From the NCBI GenBank assembly GCA_947177435.1, contig CAMWUM010000117.1, forward strand, positions 1-6,257: a stretch of DNA of 6,257 nt. The letters run 5' to 3'. This DNA is from an uncultured Muribaculaceae bacterium (GTDB taxonomy: Bacteria > Bacteroidota > Bacteroidia > Bacteroidales > Muribaculaceae). Below the pieces are notes generated by a model, which did not search any database, was not told the DNA's origin, and was given only the letters and a program-made list of their open reading frames with translations. A program made the translations under genes and the position numbers. Each line of letters opens with the position of its first letter. The stretch's first letter is position 1. Shown in pieces: positions 6,119-6,257 of this stretch.

Positions 6119-6257
6119 GACAGTTAAATCCTGAAAAATTAGCAAAACTACCCACCTTCAACCAACAGATGGATAAGGAGTACGGCAAACACGGAACACA
6201 ACAGCGGGAGGAGTTTCACGAGCAAGCTCTCTCTTGGTATTACGGGCAGTTGCTCCG
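6115..6257 (+). CDS. Antitoxin of the RelE/HigB pair, probable XRE-type (3' partial)
   Basis: An ATG overlapping the toxin stop (ATGA, 6115-6118) opens a frame that runs to the window edge: 47 residues beginning MRQLNPEKLAKLPTF and ending WYYGQLL. The region KEYGKHGTQQREEFHEQAL (21-39) followed by WYYGQLL resembles the helical N-terminal segment that precedes the helix-turn-helix in Bacteroidetes antitoxins coupled to Gp49-like toxins. The DNA-binding domain itself would lie past the edge, so the XRE assignment is an inference from family layout and position. Such antitoxins usually bind the toxin and repress the shared promoter. Confidence 0.75.
   Translation, partial: MRQLNPEKLAKLPTFNQQMDKEYGKHGTQQREEFHEQALSWYYGQLL

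Noticed and set aside
1..6257. tRNA, rRNA, CRISPR arrays, insertion sequences or long direct repeats
   Set aside because: None was seen by eye on either strand; short AT-rich repeats in the intergenic regions do not amount to any of these.

Overview
The window looks like chromosomal DNA of a fairly GC-rich member of the Bacteroidota, probably Bacteroidales. The reasons are: promoters of the Bacteroides TAnnTTTG type, starts without clear Shine-Dalgarno sequences, an outer-membrane beta-barrel of the SusC/TonB-receptor kind ending in Phe, two Bacteroidetes-style AraC regulators, and a secreted protein with a tail like a type IX secretion sorting domain. I cannot fix the family; Muribaculaceae or a relative is only a guess.

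Layout. Positions 1-1168 hold the C-terminal part of an outer-membrane beta-barrel protein (+ strand). It is closed by a strong hairpin terminator that also covers the stop codon of the convergent gene. Positions 1202-2104 (- strand) encode an AraC-family regulator. A 176-bp divergent intergenic region follows, with one candidate -7 element facing each way and an imperfect palindrome between them. On the + strand come an exported flavodoxin-like protein with a C-terminal sorting-like tail (2281-3006), a short DXS-like thiamine-diphosphate enzyme (3045-4808), and a second AraC-family regulator whose start overlaps the preceding stop by 8 bases (4801-5640). The right end is AT-rich. It carries its own Bacteroides-type promoter, a RelE/HigB-type toxin gene (5753-6118) and the start of its cognate antitoxin (from 6115, cut by the window edge).

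How the genes may work together. The flavodoxin, DXS-like and second AraC genes are tightly packed with no visible terminator between them, so they probably form one operon controlled by the divergent AraC regulator and perhaps by its own AraC gene. The DXS-like enzyme keeps the thiamine-diphosphate motifs and catalytic Glu. Against E. coli DXS (aligned from memory) it has lost both arginines that hold the glyceraldehyde-3-phosphate phosphate group, and it lacks about 32 internal residues. It is therefore more likely a paralogue with another acceptor substrate than the housekeeping MEP-pathway enzyme. This locus is the most interesting part of the window. The toxin-antitoxin pair looks like a separate, probably acquired cassette.
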